This document shows, piece after piece, positions 44,420 through 57,660 of a stretch of DNA of 64,000 nucleotides. The number at the start of each line of letters is the position of its first letter. The stretch's first letter is position 1. This stretch comes from Physcomitrium patens (Eukaryota; Streptophyta; Bryopsida; Funariales; Funariaceae), in assembly GCF_000002425.4 (NCBI RefSeq), contig NC_037267.1, positions 4,221,891 to 4,285,890 on the forward strand, read 5' to 3'. The notes under the pieces are model-generated. The model was given only the letters and a program-made list of their open reading frames with translations. It did not search any database and was not told the origin of the DNA. Both the position numbers and the translations under genes were made by a program.

Positions 44420-44620
44420 ACGTAGCTCTTAGTTAGATAGTATATATAGACGCAAGAGTGAAGCCTTCTTCACTCTTATCAATGACTTTCTAGTCTTCTT
44501 GTTTTTGGCAATAGCCATTCTAGTTAATATTACATCACCTTTTGAGTGACTTTCTAGTTTTCTTCAGTGATAGAAGAGTGTATTGAGGATTCTCTTTTTT
44601 TGAGATTCATATCCTTAACA
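44420..44620 (+). repeat. Right LTR of G1, second part
   Basis: Continues from acgtagctcttag to atccttaaca and is followed at once by the GCTAA target duplication (44621-44625). Compared with the left LTR it lacks one of two near-identical 27-bp units (tagtcttgtttcaagacttt type). Confidence 0.87.
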
Positions 44621-44625
44621 GCTAA

Positions 44626-47300
44626 CTGGTATAATGTGTTATCGTCCTTACTTATACTCAAGCCAAATATTAAAAAACTACATCTATTCTTCTGAACGAT
44701 GATGTTGTGATTTTAAATTTTTTGGATGCAAATCATGTAACAAGAATTGATGATTAGTCCAAACAACTACTCGCTTGTCCAATAGATAGTATCACCATAC
44801 CTTTATAGTATGTACAATCACTAATTATTCTCAATCACATGTAGAGTAATTGTGTTCTACCCTTTTGAGCTGACATTGTTATGATGTAATACTACTATAT
44901 AATAAAAATATAATCAAAATTGAATTTTTAATTAATATCTAATTACTTTGATTCAATAATAATTCAAGGTATCTAAACATAACTTTAATAGAAGCCTCTT
45001 AAATTATTTTTTTATCTTAATAGTTAATAGATTGAAGGTTGGTTAGTACTTTTACCTTCTACAATGTAGAGACTCTTATACTACCTTAAAAAGACCATAA
45101 ATTGATAAAATCAGATTAGAAGAGATAAATAATTAATATGGTTGATACTAGGATTAGATTGAAGATAGGATTGGGTTAAAAAATCCTTAGAATAGATTAG
45201 ATTGATACTCAGGGATCGACCATTTGTATATTAGAGTGAAAATCATATTTCATGATGTAAAACAACTAATAGGTGAAAAGATGAAAAAAATATCATATTT
45301 TTGAAGATCTTATTTCAAATATATTATAACAAATTATCTTAGAAAAATAAATAATAGTCAAGGGATAGAAAAATTAAAGGTACTAATATTATTTTTTTAC
45401 AAAATAGGCTTCTATTCACTTGTAGAACCGTAAATAGAACAAAATAAGGTAGATTAGAAATATAAAGAGGTTTTCTTAAATATTTATCAATCCACCAATT
45501 AGATTGAAGCAAATATTTTTTACAAAGGTAAGTCAGCTTGATTTCTAACAAGTATGTAAATTTTGGAAGCAAAATAATAGTTCTATCAAGAGTAATTGAT
45601 TCTAAGAGATTGGCATCTAGGTCAGAGAAGGAGGCCGGCCAATACCTGAGTATATTTTTGAGGTTATTGTCTATTTGATAATTTCAGTCTTTTTTAATCA
45701 AGAAGAGAGTTTTTGGGTACTTTGTATTGGATTTAAGCATTCTTGAATTAAAATTCAAATTAAATTCTTCTTACATGGGTGAAACATATTAGGATTTTTT
45801 TGGATATTTATAAAACTGAATTCCACCTTCTACAGCCAAATGCCCAGTGCATTCTTAAATAGAACGACATGTAATACAACAATGTGATTTATACGCCACA
45901 AGTTGAAGGCCCCTATCAAATTTTTGTTGAAAGATCATTATAATGGTAAAGTCGAAAGCATCAATATAAAGCATACAAGGAAGGTTGGAATCATATGATT
46001 GCAATATTAGAGCAGTAATAAGTACCTCCTTGAACCTATCAAAGGTGCCTTGTTGTTCTAGTTTCCATTCAAATGGAGGACCTTTCTACAATAGGCTTTT
46101 CAATGAAGCAACAATGTGTGCAAATTATCAAAGAAAATAGTAATAATATCTAGTAAGACCTAAAAATGAACAGACTTTAAAAGCATCCTTAAAGGTTGAT
46201 TAATCTTCCGGTGCTTTCACCTTATCTTGCTCCATATGCATACCTTCAGAAGACACCACATGCTCCAAAAGATGACTTTTGACATCCAAAGTTCATATTT
46301 TGATTGCTTGCAATAAAAACAACTATTTTATAGTTGATATAATATTTTTTGTAGATATTACTCATACTCTTCAAAGATTTCATTATATATGAAGATATCA
46401 TTAATAAATTCAATTATATATTTTTCCAAAAGGTTCTAAAATAATCTATTTATATGACCTATAAAAGAAGCTGGAGCATTAGTAAGGTCAAAAGGTAAAA
46501 TTAGCCATTTAAAATGTCCATAGTGCATATAAGATATCATCTTTTTTACATCTTTTTTTATAGTAGGTATCTATCAATAGCTACTCTAAAGATCTAATTT
46601 ACTAAAGATAGTCACATCTTGAAATTAATCAAAAAAATCATCCATACGTAGAAATGGATATGCATTCTTAATAATCTACTTATTGAGGCCTTGATAGTTG
46701 ATGCAAAGGCAAAGTCCACCATATTTTTTAAATGCAAAGAGTACATGTGCTCTCTATGGTAATGTGCTTTTTCAAATGAGGCCTTTTTCTAATACTTCAT
46801 CTGATATCTTTCGTAGTTCTTCAAGTTTTTTTGGTATTAAGTGATAAATTGGTCAACTTGTTGATTTGGCTTAAGGCAATAGTTCTATTTGAAAGGAGGC
46901 ATTTCAATTAGGAGGCATGCCACTAGGTAGGTCGATTGGAAAGACATCTCAATATTTTTGTATGAGTTGATCAGTTTATTCTAATCCTTTGGTTTTCTTT
47001 CCTACCATTGATGTAAGTTTTGGAACCACCATGTATACCAATTGCTTATATTGTATTTTTTTCTTTATAAAGGTCGTCCCTACAAATAAGTTATTGATTG
47101 CAGACTGTCTTTCCTCTTCACTTGATGTGAAGATGTAAAGAGTCACGTTACTTCCACCATCTTTAGAGAAGATTGTCCTTGCTACTTAATCAATTTGCTT
47201 ATTTTCCATCTCTAGCCATAGTATACCAAGGATAACATCATATCTTAGCTTTGTCACCTTGAACCTCTTTCTTAAGATGTAAGTGTCAGTCAATTTCAAG

Positions 47301-47333
<33 letters not shown>

Positions 47334-48678
47334 TATCTCATTCAATATATTTTCTTGGTCATCTATAAAGTGTATACTTTCTCTTTTAATTTCCTTAGTT
47401 TTAATTCTAAGTCGGTTAATAATTTCAATTGAAATGTAATTTTTTGTAGAGCCACAATCTACAAGCACTTGACATGGTTGTTTTCTTAGTAGTTCTATTA
47501 GATGTACTAGTCAACTCTTTTTATAATTATCCAAAGCAATGCCATTTGTCTCTCAGAGATAGTAGCCATTTTCAGTTTTGGCCTTTGATGCCTTTATTAG
47601 AGAGTCTCGTTTTCTTATTTTATCTCATTATCGACTTGGTGGATTTCAAGACTCTGAATCCACCTTATTTTTTTGGTGTGTAAATTTTGACATTTTGGAC
47701 AACTTCCAACGTGATGTCCTAGCTTCTGATAATAAAAATATAATTCTTTTTGTACCAATATTTATTAATTTTATGATATCAATGTTTCTAGTAGGGCATC
47801 AATCTCCATTGGCATTGGTTTTTGTACTATAGTATTAGATAGCAACATAAGACTTTTTACTATAGGTCATCCTCCATGATTTTTGAAATCTATAGTATCA
47901 ACCTTCATTACAATCTAAATTGACCCTTCAAATATTTTTGGATCCTTTAATTCTATCTCTCGCTAGATCCCAAGTTTCAAACCTTATAGGAATCCACCCA
48001 TCATCTCCGCTTTCAAAACATTACTAATTTAGAGACATAAGAACTTAAATCGGAAGACATAATCTTGCACCAATTTAGTTTGTATAAGATTTGTGAACTA
48101 ATTGCATGATATTTTTTGTCCATTGATAGACTAAAATTGATTCCTAAACTTGGTCTGAAACTCCTTTTAATCACAAAATCCACATAGAGCTCTATAACTT
48201 TGAATTCAATGTCACCACCAAATAGCTGTCGCATCTCTCAAATAGCTATTTGCATACATAATTTCTTTAGTGGTATTTGTCCGAGATAGTTGGAGATATT
48301 GTTGCATATTGAAGAGCCATTGATATACATCTTATCTTGAAGATCGATAGTATGAACTAGGCTTATTCAATTTCAGCCTAGCAGATGTTGACTTTCTTGT
48401 CCTTGAGGCTTCTATTTGCTCTTGCAAAGTAGCTATCTGGCCTAAGAAGTGTTGTATTTGAGCCTCCATCTAAGATTGCTCTACCATATCTCCCATACTC
48501 TAATTTTCTTACTAGATTCCACTATTATAATACTTTCTTACTTCCCAATTGATTTTTTAAGAGTAGCTTGTAGTAGCTTCAATATGGTATCTACTATGAC
48601 CACAACAACTAACCTTAGATTAGATGATGACTATTGATACACCACCAAAGAACAGTCTAATACTCACTTTGGTACCAA
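44626..48678 (-). pseudogene. Element F continued: RNase H, RT, protease, gag (minus strand)
   Basis: Read on the minus strand from high to low coordinates: leader and gag remnants about 48440-47550; protease with LVDCGSTKNYISIEIINRL at 47468-47286, where the VDCGST loop keeps the Asp; RT about 46900-46050, with antisense of a VMPFGL-type block near 46480-46510 and of VDYRxLN near 46680; RNase H about 46000-44630, interrupted by a solo LTR at 44877. A 28-nt poly-T (47303-47330) produces a false poly-Lys in the protease frame. Every frame is heavily broken. F is a Ty3/gypsy element distinct from G1. Confidence 0.62.
44877..45881 (+). repeat. Solo LTR related to N1 (1005 bp) in element F
   Basis: Starts TGTTATGATGTAATACTACTA and ends CATGTAATACAACA. 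Both ends match the N1 LTR (tgt..gtaatac.actatat; ttctacagccaaatgcccagtgcattctta). The middle is shorter and diverged and lacks the gag-like segment. Flanks acat and atgt may be a decayed 4-bp duplication. No coding capacity. Confidence 0.68.
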
Positions 48679-49018
48679 TAAAACAAGGCCGGTCTATCTC
48701 AAATGTTCAAGATCCTTCTAATCCACAGTAACATAAAACTTCATCACAAGATAGGACAAACTAGAATAAAAGAAAACTGAATAGAACTAAATATAATGGG
48801 ATACAATAGAAAAAATTGAGTAACTAGAATTAAAACAAAATAAAAAAAAACAAGAAGATACAAAATCCAATTGTATTAAGAGAAATGGTTTAAAGTCATA
48901 TATGACCAAATGCTCTAAGCGGCCTTCGCCAATCTTATTTATACTTTGTTCTATCATCCTAGGCTTTCTAGATAATAGACTCCACTTAGATAACCACCTT
49001 AAAATCTTTCTAGATAGG
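48679..49018 (-). repeat. 5' LTR of element F, truncated
   Basis: Plus-strand text taaaacaaggccggtctatc...gataaccaccttaaaatcttt matches the first 60% of 16701-17246, then stops. On the minus strand the following leader reads ttggtaccaaagtgag, a possible primer-binding site region. Just after the truncation, about 49018-49048 (agaagaaagtataaataagtcc) resembles an inverted bit of the same LTR (about 48936-48960). Confidence 0.65.
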
Positions 49019-49239
49019 TAGAAGAAAGTATAAATAAGTCCTCTTAGCCATTGATAATTTTAAACTACAATCATGTTATCTACTATTATGATTGTATTTG
49101 ACTCTTTATACCTAAATGAGACTTCTCTTTAATAATTTATCATACACAATTATATCCAAACTTTTTTCTTGCTATTTCCATTGATTTATTTTAATATTTA
49201 TTCTAACTATATTATAAGTCCTAAAATTTGGCTCATACC
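49019..49239. other. Unassigned AT-rich segment between F and element A
   Basis: Apart from the small inverted LTR fragment at its start, no match to other parts of the window was recognised. Confidence 0.35.
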
Positions 49240-49525
49240 TTCGAAGAAACTCTCAATATTTGGTGATTTTATTGGAGGTAGGAGTGATTTATGATGGTAT
49301 AATAAATTTTTTATTTGAAAGAAGTTATGAAGGCCTCAACAATGATTAAATAACAATGTGGTCTTCTTGCTCTAGAATAGAACATTATCAATGGCTAAAA
49401 AAACCTATTAATTATCTTTGTAGGAAACAACAATCAAAATATGTGAAAAATATAATTTGTTACAACTTGGATTTCATCATGTGATCATTGCTCCTTATAG
49501 AATTCATCCTTAAAAAGAGGGATAA
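49240..49525 (+). pseudogene. Element A 3' end, including a remnant of the extra ORF
   Basis: Matches G1 34530-34827 by eye. The frame reads YLVILLEVG, FLFERSYEGLNND, and HYQWLKKPINYL followed by CRKQQ, corresponding to the conserved core of the ORF downstream of pol in B and G1. A polypurine-like run (aaaaagagggataa) leads to the LTR. Confidence 0.6.
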
Positions 49526-49721
49526 TATCATGGACATATATATTTACTTTAATAGTTACCTAAATAATATGAATAAATAGAAGTAAATAAAAATAGATTA
49601 ATTTTATGATATCTTTTAGAGAAGCTTCTTAAAAGTTTTGTAGACATAGTTTCACTTTTATATATGCCTATAGGTGATTTATAAGTTAGAAATTTGGCCA
49701 AAAAATTAGCCATGTATTATC
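49526..49721 (+). repeat. Right LTR of element A, truncated by element H
   Basis: Starts tatcatggacatatatatttac (TG decayed to TA) and matches the left LTR of A (8353 onward) through gttagaaatttggcc and attagccatg. It then switches to family-S LTR sequence. The remainder of this LTR was not found downstream. Confidence 0.65.
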
Positions 49722-51792
49722 ATATGGTATGATTTTTTATTTGAAAATATACCAAATATCTAATTATAGAAAGTATAGCTTTAATTTATTGAATAAGTTC
49801 CAATAAGTGATGTATTTTTATTATAGAGGCCAAAGAAATACAGTAGTATTAAAAATATGTATATATTCTATTGATAAAATCTTTTTATGTTTAAGAAGAT
49901 TCATATATAAGGCTTTTTAAAGCATCAAAAATATCCTAATATCCTTTGGTATACCAAATTATAATTAATATTTTGCTAATAAGTTTGATTTTCCATTATC
50001 TCAAAGAAAATCCATAATCTTCTTATAAATATCCATCTTTATCTTATAATTTTTTCATAGCTCCATATCTCCACCTTTAACATATATATAAAGTCTTAGC
50101 TCCCAAAAATCCTTTTACTTTGTATAAAATACACAAATTGTAGCAAATCCTTTTTGAAACATTTTTCTTCTACAAAGGATTTTTCTTCTCAAACTTTAGA
50201 AATTCATATCTCTTCATCCAATTGTTCAATTTTTTTAAAATTTTTAGATAATATAGACTTTATCCTTAAGCTTTACCACAAAAAAATGAATTATAAATCT
50301 ACTATTGATTATTTGGCATCTTAGAAATCCTAGAAAGTGCTCTAAAACCTAATTTATAAGCACATAAACACTATTTTCTCTATATCTCAAAAATCCAAAT
50401 TTTAAATGCTATAATATTTATATATAAATTTTATTAATATAATAACATATATTTTTAGAAATTTTTAGTTAAAATCTTATCAAATTTCTCAAGATATAGC
50501 TCAAAACACAACCAATAGTAAATTGGATCACTTATTGCCTTTAGATTGCAAGTGCTGATTTCAACTTTTTATAACTTTTTTATCTTAGCTTAGAATATAT
50601 CAAATAGTATGTAAAAATTATAGCCAAAAAATTACTATCTTTAATCTTAATTGCCAATCCTTCATTTTTTTCCATATGCATACATCTTATTCCAAAAGAG
50701 TGACAATAAGTACAAAACCAACACCTTGATTATAAGCACCTATATCTCTTTAATAAAAACTCCAAATTATACAAAATTTTTACCAAATCCATAGCCAAAA
50801 ATCTAAAATCTTTGATTTTAGCCTCCAAAGTTTGAATTTCTTCTAAAAAAACAATCCTAATCTCTAATAAGATCTCAGTCAATCTCCTTGAGGTCCATTG
50901 GACATGCCTTTTGGCCAGTAGCAATGGAGATTTTTATCATCCATGTCCATTCATCCATATGAATGTCCCATGTAACAGAATATAGATAAGATAATTGTAT
51001 AGATAGTTATAACTATAGAAATTTCTAGAATTGGAGTTAGATTAGTGGATCAAGTAGGATCCATCGTGAAACATTCTAGAAAGAATTTATGGTGGTTATT
51101 TAGATAAGGCCTACTATAGAATCTTCTAAAAAAGATTTAGGATGAATATCTAGGTGGAGCCTATCACAAAAACTTCTAAAAAAAGAATTTAAGGTAGTTA
51201 TCTAAGTCAAATCCATCACCTATAAACATTCTAGAAAGTCCAAGGTGGTAGGATAAGCTATAAATAGGACTGATCAGGGCCTTTTGGAATATATGATCAA
51301 GTATGGCTTCAAATTCTTTTTCTTAGTAAAGTTTGATTTTACATCTTTTTATTCAATTTTATTTTGTTCTATTTCCATTTGCTCAATTTTGTCTTTCATA
51401 TCCTATTCTATTTAATTCTATTTAGTTGAATTATTGTCTATTTTGTTTTATTTTATAATAAGGCTTTATATTATTGTGGATTGAAAAGATTTTGGATTTT
51501 TTTGAGATAGTCTGGTCTTATTTCATCATAATTATTTTTTTTGCTATCAAAATCTCTCTCTAATTCTTTTTCAATAAGATTTATATAATATATGTCCTAA
51601 ATATTAATTAAAAGAAATAAAATAAGATTTCAAGAGTCACCAATATTTGATAAAGGTGGCCATAAAATATATAAAATTATGATCAACATAAAATCAATCT
51701 CAATAATAGCCCTTTTAAACAACTACTTCAAAGTAGTAATCTAACCATATTTTATACTGACTAAAATCTAATAATATGGCTTTTATTATATT

Positions 51793-51830
<38 letters not shown>

Positions 51831-51875
51831 TTTATATATATTCATTATTTTTACATAGTAGCCAAACTTCAACAT
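49722..51875 (-). repeat. 3' LTR of element H (family S), interrupted by an F-type solo LTR
   Basis: On the minus strand it begins TGTCATGTTGAAGTTTGGC at 51875, directly after a polypurine run (ttgaaagggatgga, 51876-51889). It matches the S solo LTRs along their length, for example ataactcttgatc/catctcttcatcc near 50210 and the cattcatccat block near 50950. It is split by 50971-51525. A TA microsatellite (about 51797-51824) sits near its 5' end. The left edge is approximate. Confidence 0.68.
50971..51525 (+). repeat. Solo LTR of the element F family (555 bp)
   Basis: TGTAACAGAATATAG...GTCTTATTTCA, the reverse complement of 16701-17246 by eye. It interrupts the family-S LTR between gaatgtccc and taattatttt. 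It contains GAAatTTCtaGAA (51018-51030), a three-unit HSE, and repeated ttctaaaaaaga / ttctagaaag units of about 50-60 bp. Confidence 0.75.
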
Positions 51876-52120
51876 GACATCCATCCCTTTCAAACCTATG
51901 CATCCTCTGATATGCACCAAGAAGAATCAAAGTTGTGGTCGGCATCATACCACCTCCTCAACATTGTATTTTTCATGATCTATGTCTTTTTTTTTATTTG
52001 TAAGAAAATCAATGTCTTTTCTAATACCTTCACCTATTATATCTCAATTTCATTGTTTAAAAAGTTTCTTACATTTTTTCTGCAAATGGAACCTTAAAGT
52101 ATATACAATCTAATTTTTTC

Positions 52121-52159
<39 letters not shown>

Positions 52160-54740
52160 GAGGTATTATGTAAAATATTTACTACCACATAAGGTCCAAA
52201 TCAATGCTTTGATAATTTTTACAAGGCACTATGTTGGTTATCTAAATTGTTATCATAAACAAGTATCTAATCACCTTCATGAATTCCTTGTAGCCTTAAT
52301 CGGTGCCACTTATTAAATTTGTCCTTATTTTTTAAACGTGCCTCTTCTAACTTCACAATTATTTTTCCTATGTCCTTAGATCTCCTCTTTAGTTGACAAA
52401 TTTAAAGTATAAGAAGTTCTTCTCTAGATATTTTATCTTGCTAAGATAAAAGACACTAAGTAGATATTTGTTCTTCAATTGGAATAATAGGCTTTTATCC
52501 TTACATCAATTTTGCTAGCATATATTTAGTTATTGAACTTTGAGTAGTATGATTGGTCCATAAAGCAAATGGTAATAATCTTGGCCATTCTTTTATTCTT
52601 CTTTTGTATGCTTTAATAATCGCTTTGACTATTGGAGGTTGACCTTGCTCACTTTTGGTATTATCTTTGGGATTATATGTTATTGTAAGTACAAGCTTAA
52701 TTCTACATCTTTCAAATAATTCTCTTGCTTCATGTACATCTAATTCTCTATGCTCAATAGTAATCTTTCCAATATATCCATATCTATAAACTACATTTTT
52801 CAATAGAAATCTACAAACTCCTTTAATTGATTTTGTTTGTAGAGCTCTTCCTACTATTTGATTAAATAAATCTTTTCATCCCAAAATCAAATATTACATC
52901 TGCTATAATCCCATAGGCATAGTAATTAGGTCCACAACCCACTTATAATATATTGTAAGAGGATATGTTGAATGCAACTCATCTTTGTATCAAATCTCCA
53001 AATATATTTGATAAATTTGGCATGATTCTATAAACCTTATCACATCTCTATATATAATATGCTACCAACATCTTTCTTTGAGCTTATTAAAAATAACATA
53101 AATATCTCTATGGCCTATCCATAAATTATCATATTTTTTTTGAATTAGTTGTTTATGCATTTTTTTTACAAATCAATCTTTGTGGTATACCACTATCCCT
53201 TTTATACTACTTCTATAAATAACCATCTTATAAAAGGTATTTGTAAGCTTTTCTTCTAATTTACTTAAAATAAATATCATTCCACATTGGTTGCCTTCAT
53301 AATATGCTCAAGTAATACTCAATATCTATCCATTTTTCTTTATATAGCTCTTCCTTAAATAATTTTGGATATTTATTTTATTATATATGGATAATAAAGA
53401 ATCTACACATAATAAAATATGCATGCTCCTAAAAATCTTTGCTCTTCTACTTATATGCTACAAATTATTTTTATCTGTTGTATAGCATTCACTTCACTAG
53501 AATCTAGCTTGTGACTAAACCATGGACATAAATGTCCTATAATAACAACTTCTCAAACTCCAAAAGTGGATTTAGCTCTTGATAATTTTAAGTGCACTTT
53601 CTCAAGCCATAATAAAATCTTATCACAGTCTAAAATATGTTTAGATACAAATTTATAGCACCGCTTCTAATCTATTTCTTTATTTTTTATTTCTTCCACA
53701 TACCCTTTATTGAGATATCATCCAAAAAAAGTATAGTATTCTCTAAAATAAAATCTCAAATAACCTTATTTATTCCATTCATCATATAAGAAATTAAATT
53801 TGTTGTATCATGTAGTAATATATACATCTTTATAAACCCTAAAGATGTCCTCATAGTGGTGATATCTTTGCTTCTTTCAACTAGTTGAAATTGATCATAT
53901 CTAAAATAAAGATCTTTAATAGAATAAATGACTCTACATACAAATATCTTAGCAAATTTTTCAACAATTGGTCCAATCCCTATATTTCTAATGGTCACCT
54001 GATTCATTGGTTGTATATCTTGAATAAACTATGGTGTTTCACTCTTCTTTGATACTGTAAACCAACGGCTAGAATATAGTGCAAATGATGGTTTTAAGAT
54101 CATCATTTGCACCTTTTCTTTCAAAAGCTCTATAAATCTAATTAAATGCATTTGAAATACTGTAATTGGCCTTAAATCCTAAGAAGCATGTGGAATTGTA
54201 AATATAATCATTAATGATACAACACTTGGATCTACACATCTAATTTCTAAGGATTCAAAAGCAAAAGCCTTTCTATACTTATTTAATATGTTTCTAAATT
54301 TTTCCACTTCAATACATAGAAGACAATCCATAGATCCTATTTTCAATTCTTTGAGTATAATTTTAATAAACTTGTGACCAATCCATTTAGGATTTCTTAA
54401 ATTCTTATCTTTTGAAGCTTATTGAACTTGGAGGTTGAAGTCACTAGGCAATAATATAGCTATAAGCTTTATTTTTCTCTCTACAATCTTGTACCAAATT
54501 TCAACTTTACCTTCATAATCTTGAAATACACATATAATTGAATAGAGCTCTCTTGAATGTAGCTATACTACTTGATTTTTATTTTCTTATTTAATTTTTG
54601 TAAGTTCTTCTAAAAAATCTTCTAAACCTATCTCCATATATATATTTGCTATCCTATCATCTTTATTAAGCATCTTCACTCTTTTTAGGTTTTTTTTCAG
54701 ATTTTTACACATCTTTTTTTTTCCATTTTTGTAGGTTATT
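51876..54740 (-). pseudogene. Element H: N1-related retrotransposon pol (minus strand, 5' truncated)
   Basis: Reading down from about 54660: a region like N1 before RT (MEIGLEDFLEELTKI; ELKIGSMDCL); then RT with SSRWFTVSKKSE near 54070, NQVTIRNIGIGPIVEKFA (54007 on), YSIKDLYFRYDQFQLVERSK and MRTSLGFIKMYIL. Integrase is open at 52803-52501: VYRYGYIGKITIEHRELDVH, QGQPPIVKAIIKAYKRRIKE, RLLPFALWTNHT. A TA microsatellite (about 52123-52154) lies near the 3' end. The 5' end stops at a TA microsatellite (54745-54778), after which repeat R begins; no 5' LTR was seen. Confidence 0.7.
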
Positions 54741-54741
54741 A

Positions 54742-54744
<3 letters not shown>

Positions 54745-54778
<34 letters not shown>
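54745..54778. repeat. TA microsatellite
   Basis: About 17 TA units, at the junction between element H and repeat R. Confidence 0.9.
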
Positions 54779-54779
<1 letters not shown>

Positions 54780-55432
54780 CAAATCCATTTAGACCTTAGT
54801 AAAATTGAGTTTTATCACCTTGAGAGCTATTATAAAAAAATGAAATAAGATTTGAAGGCCATGTGAGGTTCTTGGGCTAATTAGGTGTTATTAAATACCA
54901 TGGTATAGTCAAAAGTACAAAAAAAAGAATTTTACGAATAGAAAATAGGAAGACCAGCAGTTAATTTAGTCCTTGTAAGAAGGAAAGTGTACAAGTTCCA
55001 TATAGGTTGTAGTACCTTGGATATAGGTAGGAAGATAAGACCAAGGCCTTGTGGCCTCTCTTAACAATCCATATATACTACTTGTAAGCCTTGGTGAGAC
55101 TCAAACTCTTAATTTCTTAAGCAAGGTATCCTTGAGGTAAAATTATTCACTTAATTTTTCTATTATTTATATTCTATCTTTAATCTATCATAACTTATTC
55201 ATAGTAACTTAAATTTACATATTTTTTATGTTATTAAAAAGATAAAATAGATAAATATTTAAAATTTTTATTTTTATTTTTTACCTTTTTTTTTATTGGA
55301 TGAAAATCTAATAAACAAATTGTGACTAGTTTTGTAGCATATAATTGATTGATTGCACTTGTTTCACTTGTTTACTACTTTTATTTTATACCACCAATTA
55401 TAAATAATTCTAATTTAAGGCCATCTTATAAT
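54780..55432. repeat. Repeat R, second copy (inverted relative to 18112-19250)
   Basis: Shares the gtagtaccttgg, gaccaaggccttgtggcctc, agccttggtgagactcaaac and acaaattgtgac blocks with the first copy, reverse complemented. It ends near ttaccctcaca. The B-box-like stretch here is decayed (gactcaaact). No coding capacity. Confidence 0.6.
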
Positions 55433-57660
55433 TTGGATTAAAGGGTGAATATTACCCTCACATAAATAATGCGTCTATTGGAAGATGGTACTTCTAATAG
55501 TATGCAAATGTAAAGTTTACTTATTGTGATTGATCTTGCTTGGTTTTATTAAGTGAGAAATTCAAATAGATCTTCACCATTTTTAAGTGCTCTACATCTC
55601 TTTCTTATTAGTGTATAGAAAATATTTTAATTTTTTAATTTATAATATAGTCAAAAAAATTATTATTGAGTTGAACATTGATTTGCTCTCGGATTTTCAT
55701 CAATCAATTTTTACATATTGTATCTTTTAAGTTGAAACTTTTTGAAGTTATGTATCTTGATGTCAGATTTTTAATAAGCTATTTCACGTTTAATTTAGAT
55801 TTAATTTGGATTTATAGTAAGTTTTAGATTAGACAAGAGTTCACTACCTTGGTAATTTCATGTACCTCATGTTTGGAAAGGCATTTTTTAGTATCTAGTA
55901 ACTATCTAATATAGGAAATTTTTGAATAGAAGTATCTTTAAGTTAAGGTTGTAGTGGTGCAAAATTCAATGCTATTGAATAAAAATTGAATTTGTGGCGA
56001 TTTTTGGAGTGGAAAGGAGTTGTTGCATTAAGTGGAATATAATTGAGGTTAGTGATTTCTATTTCTTCAATCATTTACTTTGTTAGATTTATGTTATACT
56101 TTTAAAAAATTTATTTAAATTTTTTCTCAACTATATTAAATTATAAAAAAATTAAATATTAAACATTAAAATTAAACATTAAAAGAAAATAAATAAAAAT
56201 AGATAATTTTAAATTAAAATAATTAAATCAATATAATTAAATTAAATTAATTATTTTATTAATTCATAAGAACTAAAATTTAATTAATATTTTAATTTAC
56301 TTTTAATTTATATTTATTTTATTTTATTATTATTTTATTTTATTTTATTATTATTTTATTTTATTTTATTTTTACTTTTATCATTTATTTTTACTTATCT
56401 TTATATCTTAATCTTTCTTATTTAATATTTAATATTAATTTTATTTCCTTTATATGCATAATAAGTTTATGTATTGATATAAGTTAGTATATTTTTATTT
56501 ACCCATTAATTTATTTTTTATAAAATATTATTACTTATAACTTTAAGTAATATTTTATTAGTCTAGTATTAGTATTAATATTATTGGATGGTTTTTTTTA
56601 GGTTGGTTGTCACTTCCAAAGCATAAGGATTGGAATTCAAGTATAACTTCAAATATAAAGATTAACCTTGGTAAGTTCCAAACCTTGGCTCTTTAAATTA
56701 TTTGAAATTTTAGATATGCAAAGAAAAAGCATGGCTTGAAAAAATTAGGTGGGTTCCAAACTTTAGCTCCTCAATTTTATTTGAAATTTTAGACATGCAA
56801 AAAAAGACCATGGCTTGGCAAAATTATGTGGATTTCAAATCTTAGCTCTTTATTTTTATTTCAAATTTTAGGTATACTTAGGAAGGAGACCGACGGAACT
56901 TGCTATCCTAAAGATATTATCTTAACCATTCTAACATCTTATATTATAATTGAATATTAAAATATTTAATTACATGCACTAATTTTTTTTTCAATCTATC
57001 TCTTTTTGTTAAGAGAACCTGGTTGTGTTGTGATAGGTGCTTTTAATTTCTAAATATTTTGTGAAAAGTGAAGTCAAATTGATGGTTGATATAACTTCTT
57101 TTTGGTATTAAATCTATACTTTTAGGAAGTGATGACCTCTATGAAGCAAAGTTGATTATTGCATGTTATCTTACAGGTTTTTTTTTATCCAATCCATCTA
57201 ATTTTTGTGATAGCTACATGTTAAAATTTTAAAATACTTGTACTACCTTTGTCCTTATTTTTTAATCTCCAAATTTTGAATTAAGTCCAACTAATGGTTG
57301 ATTCTACCATAATAAGATCAACATGAGATCTTAATTTGATAATTAGTTGAACCTTATGCATTACTTATGAAAAAGATTTAATTATTGAGTGAGACCACTA
57401 ATTTGAAATTGGCATAAGATCTCATCTTAATATATAATTAAAGCACGTATCTCAAAAATTAGTAAGAAAAAAAAATATTTTATATTATTTCACAAAACAA
57501 AAATAAAAATAATTTTCAGTCTACTTGTTTTACTTTAAACCACCTACTAGGTCTTTTATCTTAAAAAAGTTATTTAAAAATCATATATTTAATTTTATGC
57601 TACCTAAAATTAAGTCTAAAATATTTTATCTTTCTACCAGCCTTATTTTTGGATCTAAAC
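55433..57660. repeat. AT-rich non-coding region with tandem repeats
   Basis: No ORF over 60 codons. The stretch 56310-56395 is an attttattttatt-type array. At 56671-56885 there are about 2.7 copies of a unit of about 79 bp (ttccaaaccttggctc...gaaattttagatatgcaaag), repeated with drift. Otherwise no recognised element. Confidence 0.55.
56671..56885. repeat. Minisatellite, unit about 79 bp, 2.7 copies
   Basis: Each unit holds gttccaaa..ttagctc, then a tttgaaattttaga block, then atgcaaa..agcatggcttg. Copies differ by substitutions and small indels. Confidence 0.7.

Noticed and set aside
47303-47330. Poly-lysine domain in a protease-like ORF
   Set aside because: It is a 28-nt homopolymer run in a decayed element, not a coding feature.
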